Origin: Alphaproteobacteria bacterium UBA6347 | GTDB lineage: Bacteria > Pseudomonadota > Alphaproteobacteria > CAAGCB01 > CAG-977 | Reading direction: 5' to 3' | NCBI GenBank assembly: GCA_002440235.1 | Contig: DJRZ01000013.1 | Span: 1-19,826 of the forward strand | DNA length: 19,826 nucleotides | In this document: one piece after another, positions 1-7,693 of the stretch | Layout: the number at the start of each line of letters is the position of its first letter | How positions within the stretch are numbered: position 1 is the first letter of the stretch | Notes under the pieces: generated by a model | Database searches by the model: none | The model's input: only the letters and a program-made list of their open reading frames with translations | Told to the model about the DNA's origin: nothing | Position numbers and translations under genes: made by a program

Positions 1-968
1 CCCGTCAGAAACGCCGTCAGCGCGCCGGACGCCATGATGCCGCCGACTTTCAGCCTGTTTTCGGGCTTCGCGGTTTGCCAGATCGCCAGCGCGGCGGCGG
101 GCAGACCGAACATTTTGACCAAAAAACCGCCGCCCAGAATCCCCGCCGTCGGATCGCCCGCGAAAAACCGGGGAATGTCGCCCGTGACGATCTCGCCGGC
201 TTTGTTCGCATACGACCCGATTTCGAAAAAGAACGGCACGTTCCAAATGTGATGCAGTCCGAACGGCAGCAGCAGACGTTCGACAAAGCCGTAGGTCGCC
301 CCCGCCGCCGCGGGCGCGCTGTACGCCGCCCACATCGAAAATTTGTTGATCAGCTCTTGGACGGGCGGCCAGAACAGGCTGAGCAGAACGCCCAGAACGA
401 TCGCGATCAGGGACGTCAGAATCGGCACGGAACGCTTGCCGGCGAAAAATCCCAGATACGGCGGCAGACGGACGCGGTGGAATTTTTTATAAACTCCCGC
501 CGCGACGACGCCGACGAACAGCCCGCCGAACACGCCCGTCTGAATGGTTTTTATTCCGACGCTGGACGACACGATCCGCCGCGCGAAATCAAGGTCGAAT
601 CCGAACGTCCGCGCCAAAATCCCCAGCGTTTCCCGTTCCGAACCGACGTGAAACCACAGAACGTCCGCCATGACACCCATCGTCGCCTGCAACACCAGAA
701 ACCCCGTCACCGCCGCCAAAGCCGCGACGCCGTCGTTGTCGGTCAGTCCCAGCGTCGTGCCGATCGCGAAAATCAGCGGCATGTTGTCGAAAATGACGTT
801 GCCGCTTTCGGTCATGATTTGCGGAACAAGGGACGGAATCCAGTCGATTCCGGCATTCAGCAGTCCCGAACCGACGCCCAGCAGCAGCCCCGCCACGGGC
901 AGGACGGCGACGGGCACCATCAGCGATTTTCCGATTTGCTGTAAAAACGCGAACGCTTTTTTCATCAT
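1..968 (-). CDS. ptsG: PTS glucose-type permease EIIC domain (PtsG-like), 3' end off the window
   Basis: Integral membrane sugar channel of a glucose/glucosamine-family phosphotransferase system. I translated the reverse strand by hand. It starts MKKAFAFLQQIGKSLMVPVA and carries the family hallmarks YLGFFAGKR (about residue 160), GLHHIWNVPF (about residue 230) and TGDIPRFFAGDPTAG. GLHHIWNVPF is the PtsG form rather than the NagE form, so glucose or glucosamine is a likelier substrate than N-acetylglucosamine. The segment before YLGFFAGKR (TIQTGVFGGL) resembles Gram-positive PtsG/GamP more than E. coli PtsG. ATG 968 overlaps the TGA of the upstream EIIA-HPr-EI gene (ATGA), and an in-frame ATG at 965 is the alternative start. 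GGAGG lies 6 to 9 nt upstream of these. No stop is reached before base 1, so the end of EIIC and any fused EIIB domain lie outside the window. Confidence 0.9.
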   Translation of the reverse strand, partial: MMKKAFAFLQQIGKSLMVPVAVLPVAGLLLGVGSGLLNAGIDWIPSLVPQIMTESGNVIFDNMPLIFAIGTTLGLTDNDGVAALAAVTGFLVLQATMGVMADVLWFHVGSERETLGILARTFGFDLDFARRIVSSSVGIKTIQTGVFGGLFVGVVAAGVYKKFHRVRLPPYLGFFAGKRSVPILTSLIAIVLGVLLSLFWPPVQELINKFSMWAAYSAPAAAGATYGFVERLLLPFGLHHIWNVPFFFEIGSYANKAGEIVTGDIPRFFAGDPTAGILGGGFLVKMFGLPAAALAIWQTAKPENRLKVGGIMASGALTAFLT

Positions 969-3508
969 TTTTCTCCTCCCAGATTCGAGGCGACCGCCCG
1001 CCGCGCCTGTCCGGCGGTTTCGCAGTCGAGCGCGCGCAAAGCCGATTCGCGGCAAGATTCATAATTCAACGTCCTGATTTTCGCTTTGACGGCGGGGATC
1101 AGCGGCGGTTCGACGCTCAGTTCCCGAACGCCCAGCCCGATCAGCGCCGGAACGGCGGCGAGGTCCCCCGCCAAAGCCCCGCAAACGCCGACGGGCTTTC
1201 GATGTTTTTCCGCGCCGTCGACCGTCGCGCGGATCAGCCGCAAAACCGCGGGGTGCAAACCGTCCGTCATGCCGGTCAGCCGCGCGTTGCCCCTGTCAGC
1301 CGCCAAAACGTACTGCGTCAAATCGTTCGTTCCGATCGAAAAGAAATCGACGTAAGGCGCGAACCTGTCCGCCAGAACGGCCGCCGCGGGGACTTCGACC
1401 ATCATGCCGACCGCGATCCGCCCGGACGTTTTGATTTGTTCGCGCGCGTCGTCGACGATTTTTTTCGCGCGCAGAAATTCGTCGACGTCCGTCACCATCG
1501 GAAACATCAGGCGCAGTCCCGTGTTTTCCGCGGCGCGCAAAGCCGCGCGAATCTGCGTTTCAAACACGTCCGCGTTTTTCAGCGACAGGCGCAGACCGCG
1601 CACGCCCAGAAAAGGATTGTCCTCGCGTTCCGCGGTTAAAAACGGCAGCGGCTTGTCCCCGCCAGCGTCCAGCGTGCGCAAAACGACGGGATTGTTCGCG
1701 CCGACGGTTTCGGCGATTTCGCGGTAGACGGATTCCTGCTCGTCTTCGGACGGCGCGTCCGAACGTCCGGCGAATAAAAATTCCGAACGCAAAAGACCGA
1801 TTCCCCCGCCCCCGTATTCGACGATCAGGCGCGCGGCGTCGACCGAACCGGCGTTGCCCCAAACGTCGATCGAAACGCCGTCGACCGTCGCGGCGGGTTT
1901 GTCCTTTTCCGCCAGCCAAGCCGCCTGTTTTTCAAAATCGGCGGATCGCCGCGCGACCGCGTCCCGTTTAGTCCGTTCGTCCGGATTCAGGCGAAGCTCG
2001 CCCGCCGTTCCGTCCAGCAGGACGGGCGCGCCGTCCGGAATGTCCAGTACGCTTTCGGGCAGTCCGGCGACGGCGGGCAGACGCATCGACCGCGCCAAAA
2101 TGGCGACGTGCGAAGACACGCCGCCTCCGACGGTCGCGAATCCGGCGACCTTGCCTTTGTCCAGCGTCGCGGCGTCCGACGGCGTCAGTTCGGCGGCGAT
2201 GACGACGGCGTTGTCGGGCAGGTCGATTTTTTGATCTCCCCCGCCCGTCAGCAGACGCAAAACGCGCCGCGCGACGTCCCGCACGTCCGCCGCCCTCTGC
2301 GCCAGCAGTTCGTTGCGCATGCCGGAAAAGCCGCGCGCCAGATCGTCCGCCGTTTGTTTCCACGCGAACGCCGCCGAACGTCCCCGATCGATCAAAGCGT
2401 TCGTCCGGTCGACGATTTCGGGATCGTCCAGCAGTTCCAAATGCGCCTTGAACACGGCGGCTTTGTCGTCGCCCGCCGTTTGCCTTGTTTTTTCATATAC
2501 GCCGGACAACTGCGCCTTCGCTTCGCCGACGGCGGCGGCGAGCTTTTTCTTTTCAAGATCGGGCGTTTCGCCGGACTCTTCGACGTCGAAAACCGCGTCG
2601 TTCAGCAACACGGCGACGCCGAAAGCCGTTCCGCCGGACACGCCCGTCCCCGCGAAAACGCCGTCTTTTCCGCCGCTGGCAGGTTTTACGGCGGCGACGG
2701 AAGAGGAAGAAAGGGCGGCGGGACGGGTCAAATCTTCGCCCAATCCGGATTCCAGCAACGGAATCAGCGTTTTCATCGCATCTTCGGCGTCGTCGCCGTC
2801 GGCGAAGAGCCTCACGCGGTCGCCTTTGCGGAAATCGGCGCCCATCACGGCGACGACGCTTTTGGCGTTTGCGGATTTTTCGTTCGACCGGATTTCGACC
2901 GCGCAGGAAAAAGCCTTTGCCGCGCTTGCCAGAACGGCGGCGGGACGCGCGTGAATCCCCGACGGGTTTTTGATTTCGATTTCCCACGACCGCGCCCGAA
3001 CGCCGACCGCGTCCGGTTGCGAAACGGCGGCGTTTCCGACGATTTCCGCCGTGACGACGACGTCACGTCCGGCTTCGACGCGCCGGTTTTCGTTCACGGT
3101 CATCACGGCAACGCGTTCCATATCCGTCACGATCACCGCGACCAGCGGATTTTTACCCGCGCGTTCAAGGGCGGCGCGGTCGAAAGCGATCAGCGGATCG
3201 CCTTTTTTCACCTTTTGCCCGACGGCGACCTTGACGTCGAATCCGGCGCCTTTCAGCGTCACGGTGTCCAGACCGATGTGCATCAGGACGGACACCCCCG
3301 ACGGCGTTTGAACGCTCAGCGCGTGGCGCGCCGAATGAATCTGCGTCACGACGCCGTCGACCGGCGCGCGCAAGACCCGCGAAGCCGGATCGATCGCCAC
3401 CCCGTCGCCGACCGTCTTTCCCGAAAAAACGGGATCGGGAACGGATTCGATCGCTACCATTTCGCCCGACACGGGGGCGAAAATTTCCAAAAACGCGTTT
3501 GCGGACAT
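965..3508 (-). CDS. Fused EIIA(Glc)-HPr-Enzyme I phosphotransferase
   Basis: Cytoplasmic protein that takes phosphate from PEP and passes it through Enzyme I, HPr and EIIA to the membrane permease. It has 847 residues from ATG 3508. EIIA (about 1-150) has the two histidines of the Crr family, H62 and H77 (in LMHIGLDTV). HPr (about 175-260) has GIHARPA with H186, and NAKS with S217 at the regulatory Ser46 position. Enzyme I (about 283-830) has the phospho-histidine H467 in GGGVSSHVAI, the PEP-domain LLRSEFLF, and the GVCGALAGD cysteine C776. The order EIIA-HPr-EI matches NagF-type multiphosphoryl transfer proteins. I chose ATG 3508 over an upstream in-frame start at 3568 because GGGAG sits 7-9 nt before it and the EIIA domain begins immediately after. 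The stop overlaps the EIIC start, so the two genes are translationally coupled. Only an EIIB is missing from the view. Confidence 0.95.
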   Translation of the reverse strand: MSANAFLEIFAPVSGEMVAIESVPDPVFSGKTVGDGVAIDPASRVLRAPVDGVVTQIHSARHALSVQTPSGVSVLMHIGLDTVTLKGAGFDVKVAVGQKVKKGDPLIAFDRAALERAGKNPLVAVIVTDMERVAVMTVNENRRVEAGRDVVVTAEIVGNAAVSQPDAVGVRARSWEIEIKNPSGIHARPAAVLASAAKAFSCAVEIRSNEKSANAKSVVAVMGADFRKGDRVRLFADGDDAEDAMKTLIPLLESGLGEDLTRPAALSSSSVAAVKPASGGKDGVFAGTGVSGGTAFGVAVLLNDAVFDVEESGETPDLEKKKLAAAVGEAKAQLSGVYEKTRQTAGDDKAAVFKAHLELLDDPEIVDRTNALIDRGRSAAFAWKQTADDLARGFSGMRNELLAQRAADVRDVARRVLRLLTGGGDQKIDLPDNAVVIAAELTPSDAATLDKGKVAGFATVGGGVSSHVAILARSMRLPAVAGLPESVLDIPDGAPVLLDGTAGELRLNPDERTKRDAVARRSADFEKQAAWLAEKDKPAATVDGVSIDVWGNAGSVDAARLIVEYGGGGIGLLRSEFLFAGRSDAPSEDEQESVYREIAETVGANNPVVLRTLDAGGDKPLPFLTAEREDNPFLGVRGLRLSLKNADVFETQIRAALRAAENTGLRLMFPMVTDVDEFLRAKKIVDDAREQIKTSGRIAVGMMVEVPAAAVLADRFAPYVDFFSIGTNDLTQYVLAADRGNARLTGMTDGLHPAVLRLIRATVDGAEKHRKPVGVCGALAGDLAAVPALIGLGVRELSVEPPLIPAVKAKIRTLNYESCRESALRALDCETAGQARRAVASNLGGEK

Positions 3509-3525
3509 AGAACATCTCCCGTACT

Positions 3526-3540
3526 GAAACAACGTTTCAT
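3526..3540. promoter_or_regulatory. 15-bp palindrome, candidate operator of the PTS genes
   Basis: TGAAACAACGTTTCA has 6-nt perfect inverted arms around a 3-nt centre. It lies a few bases upstream of the ribosome binding site of the EIIA-HPr-EI gene, in the 100-bp gap after uvrC. The position suits a repressor site, and the half-site resembles those of sugar-responsive LacI-family regulators, but those usually have an even centre. No convincing -35/-10 pair was found here and no regulator gene is in the window. Confidence 0.4.
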
Positions 3541-3608
3541 TGTGTTCGGGAAAACGCGCCGTGTCCATACGGGCAAGCGGCTATGTCGACTTTCGGCGAC
3601 GGGACGGA

Positions 3609-5480
3609 TTATTTCAGCGCGTCGAAAATCTGTTTCGCCAAAGTCGGGCTGATTCCCTCCACTTTGGCGATTTCGTCGGCGCTGACGGCTTTGATCGCGC
3701 GCACGGAACCGAAATGTCGCAGCAGCGCCTTTTTGCGCTTCGCCCCGATGCCCGCGATGTCGTCCAAAGCCGACACCAGCGTGTTGTTGCGCCGTTTGAT
3801 CCGGTGCGTGCCGATCGCGAAACGGTGGGCTTCGTCGCGCAAACGCTGGATATAGTGCAGCAAGGGGTTGTCAAATTCCAAATGAAGCGGCGGTCGGTCG
3901 GCGAAATGCAGCGTTTCCTTGCCGGCGTTGCGGTCGACGCCCTTGGCGACGCCGACGGCGACGACGTCGGGAACGTTCAGTTCCCTCAGCACTTCCAGCG
4001 CGACGCGCAACTGGATTTCGCCGCCGTCGATAAACACGACGTCGGGCAGGTTTCGTTCCGCCAGTCCGCGTTTGAAACGGCGGGTCAGCACTTCGCGCAT
4101 CATGCCGAAATCGTCGCCGGGAGTGAACGTGTCCCACGAAATGTTGAACTTGCGGTAGGATTTTTTGTCAAAGCCGTCCGGCGTCGCGACGACCATCGCG
4201 CCGACCGCGCTCGTCCCCTGAATATGACTGTTGTCGTATGTTTCGACGCGCGAAATCGGGTGATCGATTCCCAACAGCTCCCGCAGCTGTTCCAGCAGTT
4301 CGGCGCGCGCCGCCCCTTCGCACCGGCGGCGGATCAGCGCCTCTTTCGCGTTCATCGCGGCGCGGTCGACCAGCCGTTTGCGGTTGCCGCGCGCGGCGTC
4401 CGTCAGTTTGACCGTTCCGCCAGCCTTCGCGCTCAGCGCGGCGGCGACGACCCCGCTTTCCGGCAAAGGCGTCGACAGCAGGATTTCCCGCGGCAGGGAA
4501 TGCGTCATGTAGAACTGCCCCAGAAAAGCCTGCAAAATTTCGCCGTCGGTCTGCCCCGCCGTCTGCGTCGGGAACGCCGCGAAGTTGCCGCAGCTGCGCC
4601 CGCCGCGGTAAAAAAACACCTGCACGCAGCTCTGTTCCCTGTCCGTGTAAATCGCGGCGACGTCGCAGTCGGAAATGCCGTCCAGATCGCCGCTTTGCGC
4701 CTGAATGCGGTTCAGCGCGCGAATGCGGTCGCGCAGGACGGCGGCTTCCTCGAACCGCGTTTCCAGACTCGCCTGCTCCATTTTTTTCGCCAGCTCTTCC
4801 TGAATCCTGGTGCTTTTGTTGCGCATGAACGCGCAAGCCTCTTCCGCCAGAGCCATGTAGTCTTCGCGGCTGATTTTGCCCGCGCAGGGCGCGCTGCACC
4901 GTTTGATCTGGTGCAGCAGGCACGGGCGCGCGCGGTGGTAAAACACGTTGTCGGTGCAGGTGCGCAACAAAAACGCCTTTTGCAGAACCTCCAGCGTTTC
5001 GTTGACCGCCTGAACCGACGCGAACGGTCCGAAATATTCGCCCTTTTTATCGCGCGCGCCGCGGTGTTTCATCACCTGCGGCCATTCGTCGCGCGTCGTG
5101 ATCAGAATGTGCGGGAACGTCTTGTCGTCTTTGAGCAAGATGTTGTAGTACGGCTTCAACCGCTTGATCAGATCGTTTTCCAGCAGAAAAGCCTCTTCCT
5201 CGGTCGCCGTTTCGATGATTTCGATGCGGTCGATCTGCGAAATCATGCGCTGAATGCGCATGCACGTCCGTTCGGGGCGGGCGTAGTTTTCCAAACGGCG
5301 GCGCAGGCTTTTGGCTTTGCCGACGTACAGGATTTTTCCCGCCCCGTCCAGCATGCGGTACACCCCCGGACGTTCGGGGAAAAACGGCAGATGCGCCGCG
5401 ACATACGCCGCCCCGACGGGCTTTGCCGCCGATTCGCCGGATTCGGCTGTTTCAAAATCAGGCTTGTTTTCGCTTATCAT
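3609..5480 (-). CDS. uvrC: Excinuclease ABC subunit UvrC
   Basis: DNA repair endonuclease that makes the two incisions flanking a lesion once UvrA and UvrB have loaded. It is 623 residues long, normal for the family. The GIY-YIG domain (about 37-115) has PGVY with Y41, LYVG with Y52, and the catalytic-type Glu in ENDLIK (E101). Four cysteines C175, C187, C195 and C199 match the UvrC iron-sulfur cluster pattern, ending KRCSAPC. A UVR motif that binds UvrB lies at about 225-258. The RNase-H-like second nuclease is at about 410-560, with YDNSHIQG (D416) and FIDGG (D485). Tandem helix-hairpin-helix repeats close the protein (about 572-622). The start ATG 5480 has only a weak AAAAAGG about 12 nt upstream. 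The gene faces away from the AT-rich region 5481-5821, which must hold its promoter. Confidence 0.97.
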   Translation of the reverse strand: MISENKPDFETAESGESAAKPVGAAYVAAHLPFFPERPGVYRMLDGAGKILYVGKAKSLRRRLENYARPERTCMRIQRMISQIDRIEIIETATEEEAFLLENDLIKRLKPYYNILLKDDKTFPHILITTRDEWPQVMKHRGARDKKGEYFGPFASVQAVNETLEVLQKAFLLRTCTDNVFYHRARPCLLHQIKRCSAPCAGKISREDYMALAEEACAFMRNKSTRIQEELAKKMEQASLETRFEEAAVLRDRIRALNRIQAQSGDLDGISDCDVAAIYTDREQSCVQVFFYRGGRSCGNFAAFPTQTAGQTDGEILQAFLGQFYMTHSLPREILLSTPLPESGVVAAALSAKAGGTVKLTDAARGNRKRLVDRAAMNAKEALIRRRCEGAARAELLEQLRELLGIDHPISRVETYDNSHIQGTSAVGAMVVATPDGFDKKSYRKFNISWDTFTPGDDFGMMREVLTRRFKRGLAERNLPDVVFIDGGEIQLRVALEVLRELNVPDVVAVGVAKGVDRNAGKETLHFADRPPLHLEFDNPLLHYIQRLRDEAHRFAIGTHRIKRRNNTLVSALDDIAGIGAKRKKALLRHFGSVRAIKAVSADEIAKVEGISPTLAKQIFDALK

Positions 5481-5537
5481 ATTGAAATTAAACCTTTTTC
5501 TTAATTTTTAAATAAAATGTTAAGTTTTCCCCAAACC

Positions 5538-5546
5538 TGTGGATAA
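5538..5546 (-). promoter_or_regulatory. DnaA box (perfect TTATCCACA)
   Basis: Plus-strand TGTGGATAA is an exact match to the TTATNCACA consensus read on the minus strand. It lies 58 bp upstream of the uvrC start codon at the left side of the AT-rich region. Confidence 0.6.
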
Positions 5547-5608
5547 GTCTGTGCAAATCCCGTTTTTATCCCCCTTTGACATAGGATTTCCCTTGTTTTT
5601 TATCAAAT

Positions 5609-5625
5609 TGCCTAAAAAATAGGCA
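5609..5625. repeat. Short inverted repeat inside the AT-rich region
   Basis: TGCCTA and TAGGCA form a perfect 6-bp stem around five A residues. It is not followed by a T-run on either strand, so it does not look like an intrinsic terminator. It falls between the DnaA boxes and could be a protein-binding site or chance. Confidence 0.4.
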
Positions 5626-5737
5626 TTAAAGATAAGTCTTTGTATAATTTGCATATTTTTAAATCAAGCATTATTTTTAATTTTTTTCGACATCTTTTTC
5701 TTGATTTATTTTTCCGTTCGGACTAACCGCGCGCCGT

Positions 5738-5746
5738 TGTGGATAA
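5738..5746 (-). promoter_or_regulatory. DnaA box (perfect TTATCCACA)
   Basis: Second exact TGTGGATAA on the plus strand, at the right edge of the AT-rich stretch, in the same orientation as the box at 5538. The GC content of the flanking sequence rises just to its left. Confidence 0.6.
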
Positions 5747-5788
5747 CTTCGGCTGTTTCGGCGGGAATCGGCGCAAAACAAGGAAAAG

Positions 5789-5810
5789 GTCTTTTTTCCG
5801 GAAAAAAGAC
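5789..5810. repeat. 22-bp perfect palindrome, possible terminator
   Basis: The left arm GTCTTTTTTCC (5789-5799) is followed directly by its exact reverse complement (5800-5810) with no loop. It lies 12 bp past the stop codon of the minus-strand fusion gene, so a transcript from that operon could fold into a hairpin here. The bases after the hairpin on the minus strand are T-rich but interrupted (CTTTTCCTTGTTTT), which makes it a poor but possible terminator. Dyad symmetry of this length could also serve as a binding site. Confidence 0.5.
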
Positions 5811-5821
5811 TCGGTCGCGAA

Positions 5822-7678
5822 TCATTTTCCGGCGGACGCGGACGGCTGACCGCCCAATTCCAAAACCTGTCCCGAAACCAACGGATTTTGCGCCAGAAAA
5901 CACACGGCGTCGATCAAACGCCCGCGCGCCGACGCGTCGTACCCCGACAGAGCCAAAGCGTTGACGCGAACCTTGTCCGCCAGCGTTCCGCCCGCCAGCG
6001 CGACCAGTTCGCGCGTCGCCGCTTTCGTCAGCGCGGCGGACGAAAAGCCCGTCCGGTCGTTTTTGAAAACCGCAAGCACGTTGCCGACGCGCCCTTTTGG
6101 CAGAACGCGGGCGTAGGCGCCCGTCAGAATGAACGGCGCGCGCAGATTGACCGCGACGTTTTCGTCGAAACCGCCCGCCGCCGAATCGGGCAAATCGGCT
6201 GACGCCGCGAACACCAGCAGATCCGGCGCGCCGTAAGTCCTTGTCACGTCGTCGATCAAACCGCCCGTTTCGTCGACGGAATTGAAATCGGCGCGCACGT
6301 ACGCCGCCTTGCCGTGTCCGGCGCGGCGCAGTTCCTCGACCAGTTTCGCGGCGTCGGCGACGTCGGCGTGGCAATGCACGATCACGGCGCACCCCCGCGC
6401 CGCCAGCGCGCGCGCGATGTCCGCCCCTATTCCGCGCGCCCCGCCCGCGATCAGCACCGTTTTGTTAAACGCCGCGGATTTCGGCGCGTTCCGGACAGTC
6501 GCCGTTTCCGTCTGCGTTAAAAAGGAAGGCAGCGTTTCCGACTTTGTTTCGGCGTAAAAAGCCGGCAGAGCCGAATAATTCGAAATCGACGCGGGCGGCG
6601 TGTGCGCCGCTTTGGCGATAATCGGCGAAGACGGGCGATCCGCGGCTTTTTCGGACAGAATGTCGACCTCGCCCCTGCCTTCGATGATTCCGGACGCGGT
6701 TTCGATCGTCGCGGCGACTTTGCTTTTCGCGGGCGCGGTCGCGTCCGTTTTGATTTTCACGCGCGACAACAGCGCCGTGTACAGCGCGGCGCGCGCCACG
6801 CCTTTGATTTCCAGCCGGTTGGCGTTGATTTCGATCGAAACCGTGTCCTGTCCGACCGTGACGGTTCGCCCGTCCGCGACGCCGTCGATTTCCAGCGCGT
6901 CCTCGAATTCGTCGGGAATTTCGACCGACGCCGACAACACCTTTTCATCATCGGGCAGCACCGGTAAAACGGCGGCGATTCTGTTGCGCAACAACGCCTG
7001 AAAATTGCCGTCGCCCGCCTGAAGCCGAAAAGCGATCAGCGGTTTTTGCTTCGCGGGGGGAACCGACGCGTCGACGTAGCACAACAGGACGGCTGCGCTT
7101 TCCTTTTGCGTCGTAAAAACGAAACGGCGCGCGCCGTCGGGATTCAGTTCGGGGTGCAGACCGTAGGCGCAACTGTGGTAGATTTTGCCTTTCGGCACGT
7201 GAATCCGCCCGTCGTTCGCCTGCCAGACCAGCACGGGGCGCGCGGTTTCGACCGTCGCGTCGACGGCGGGACGAACCGTCAGCCCGCCGGCGTTTTTCCA
7301 AACGGTTTTTCCCTGTTCCAGCGCGGGGAACAGCCCGTTCTCCTCCGGTTTCAGAAATTTCCAAAATCCGTTTTGACCGCTCGCGGCGTCGTTGAACCAC
7401 GGCGCGCCCCTGTTCAGATCCCACCCGTTTTCAATCACGAAAAAGACGGGCGTTTTTCCGCCCAGCCTGTTGCCCAGAAAAACGGAGCTGACGTTCGGAA
7501 TCAAAGCGGACGTTCCGACGTTCGCGAACAGCGTGCGCGCGTCCGCCGGCGCGTTGTTTTCCAGCGTGTAAAACCCGAAAAAATGCCCGTCCGACACCGT
7601 TTCCAGAAACGTCGCCTTGACCGGCGCGGCGTCGTGAATTTGCAGAATCGACGCGTCAATGAAAAAAGGTTCGGACAT
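5822..7678 (-). CDS. Two-part protein: unrecognised N-terminal region fused to FolM/PTR1-like SDR
   Basis: This 618-residue protein ends in an SDR fold (about 405-612) with the nucleotide loop GGARGIGADIA (412-422), NLRAPF and the closing VSGQVLELGGQ. These look most like FolM/pteridine-reductase SDRs. The family YxxxK motif reads A548-A-L-T-K552, so the catalytic Tyr is Ala. The preceding GNVLAVFKND also lacks the usual Ser or Asp. A reductase role is therefore doubtful, although NAD(P) binding may remain. Residues 1-310 match nothing I can name with certainty. The stretch about 30-205 (PVFFVIENGW, HPELNPDGARRFVF) is faintly reminiscent of DUF4114-type beta domains. Residues 310-400 are a low-complexity linker. 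No signal peptide is visible. The gene starts 16 nt after dprE2 with AAGGA before ATG 7678 and is the last gene of the dprE operon. Confidence 0.8.
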   Translation of the reverse strand: MSEPFFIDASILQIHDAAPVKATFLETVSDGHFFGFYTLENNAPADARTLFANVGTSALIPNVSSVFLGNRLGGKTPVFFVIENGWDLNRGAPWFNDAASGQNGFWKFLKPEENGLFPALEQGKTVWKNAGGLTVRPAVDATVETARPVLVWQANDGRIHVPKGKIYHSCAYGLHPELNPDGARRFVFTTQKESAAVLLCYVDASVPPAKQKPLIAFRLQAGDGNFQALLRNRIAAVLPVLPDDEKVLSASVEIPDEFEDALEIDGVADGRTVTVGQDTVSIEINANRLEIKGVARAALYTALLSRVKIKTDATAPAKSKVAATIETASGIIEGRGEVDILSEKAADRPSSPIIAKAAHTPPASISNYSALPAFYAETKSETLPSFLTQTETATVRNAPKSAAFNKTVLIAGGARGIGADIARALAARGCAVIVHCHADVADAAKLVEELRRAGHGKAAYVRADFNSVDETGGLIDDVTRTYGAPDLLVFAASADLPDSAAGGFDENVAVNLRAPFILTGAYARVLPKGRVGNVLAVFKNDRTGFSSAALTKAATRELVALAGGTLADKVRVNALALSGYDASARGRLIDAVCFLAQNPLVSGQVLELGGQPSASAGK

Positions 7679-7693
7679 GATCGTTCCTTTCGG

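Larger units (their letters stand above)
5481..5821. other. AT-rich intergenic region with DnaA boxes; candidate oriC
   Basis: This is the only long non-coding gap in the window, about 340 bp. It is visibly AT-rich from 5481 to 5715 inside an otherwise GC-rich sequence. It holds perfect DnaA boxes (TGTGGATAA, complement of TTATCCACA) at 5538-5546 and 5738-5746, in the same orientation with starts exactly 200 bp apart. TTTGTATAA at 5639-5647 fits the box with one mismatch. GATAAGTCT occurs twice (5542-5550 and 5631-5639). TTAA is frequent, but no pair has the 7-nt spacing of a CtrA site. An AT-rich stretch bounded by DnaA boxes is what a DNA-unwinding element with an origin looks like. A DnaA-regulated promoter for uvrC is the alternative. 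No dnaA, parAB, gidA or hemE gene is nearby. Confidence 0.45.

Noticed and set aside
3540..5504. 654-codon open frame on the plus strand opposite uvrC
   Set aside because: It is fully antisense to a clear uvrC. Its product is rich in Arg, Gln and His with no recognisable domain. Similar long frames lie opposite the fused PTS gene, clpA, tkt and fba, which is what strong codon bias in GC-rich genes produces.
5488..5523. CtrA sites in the AT-rich region
   Set aside because: TTAA occurs at 5488, 5501, 5508 and 5520, but the gaps are 9, 3 and 8 nt. None has the 7-nt spacing.
5576..5648. Plus-strand promoter (TTGACA at 5576, TATAAT at 5643) for a small RNA
   Set aside because: The two hexamers are about 60 bp apart, neither has a partner at the right spacing, and no plus-strand gene follows.
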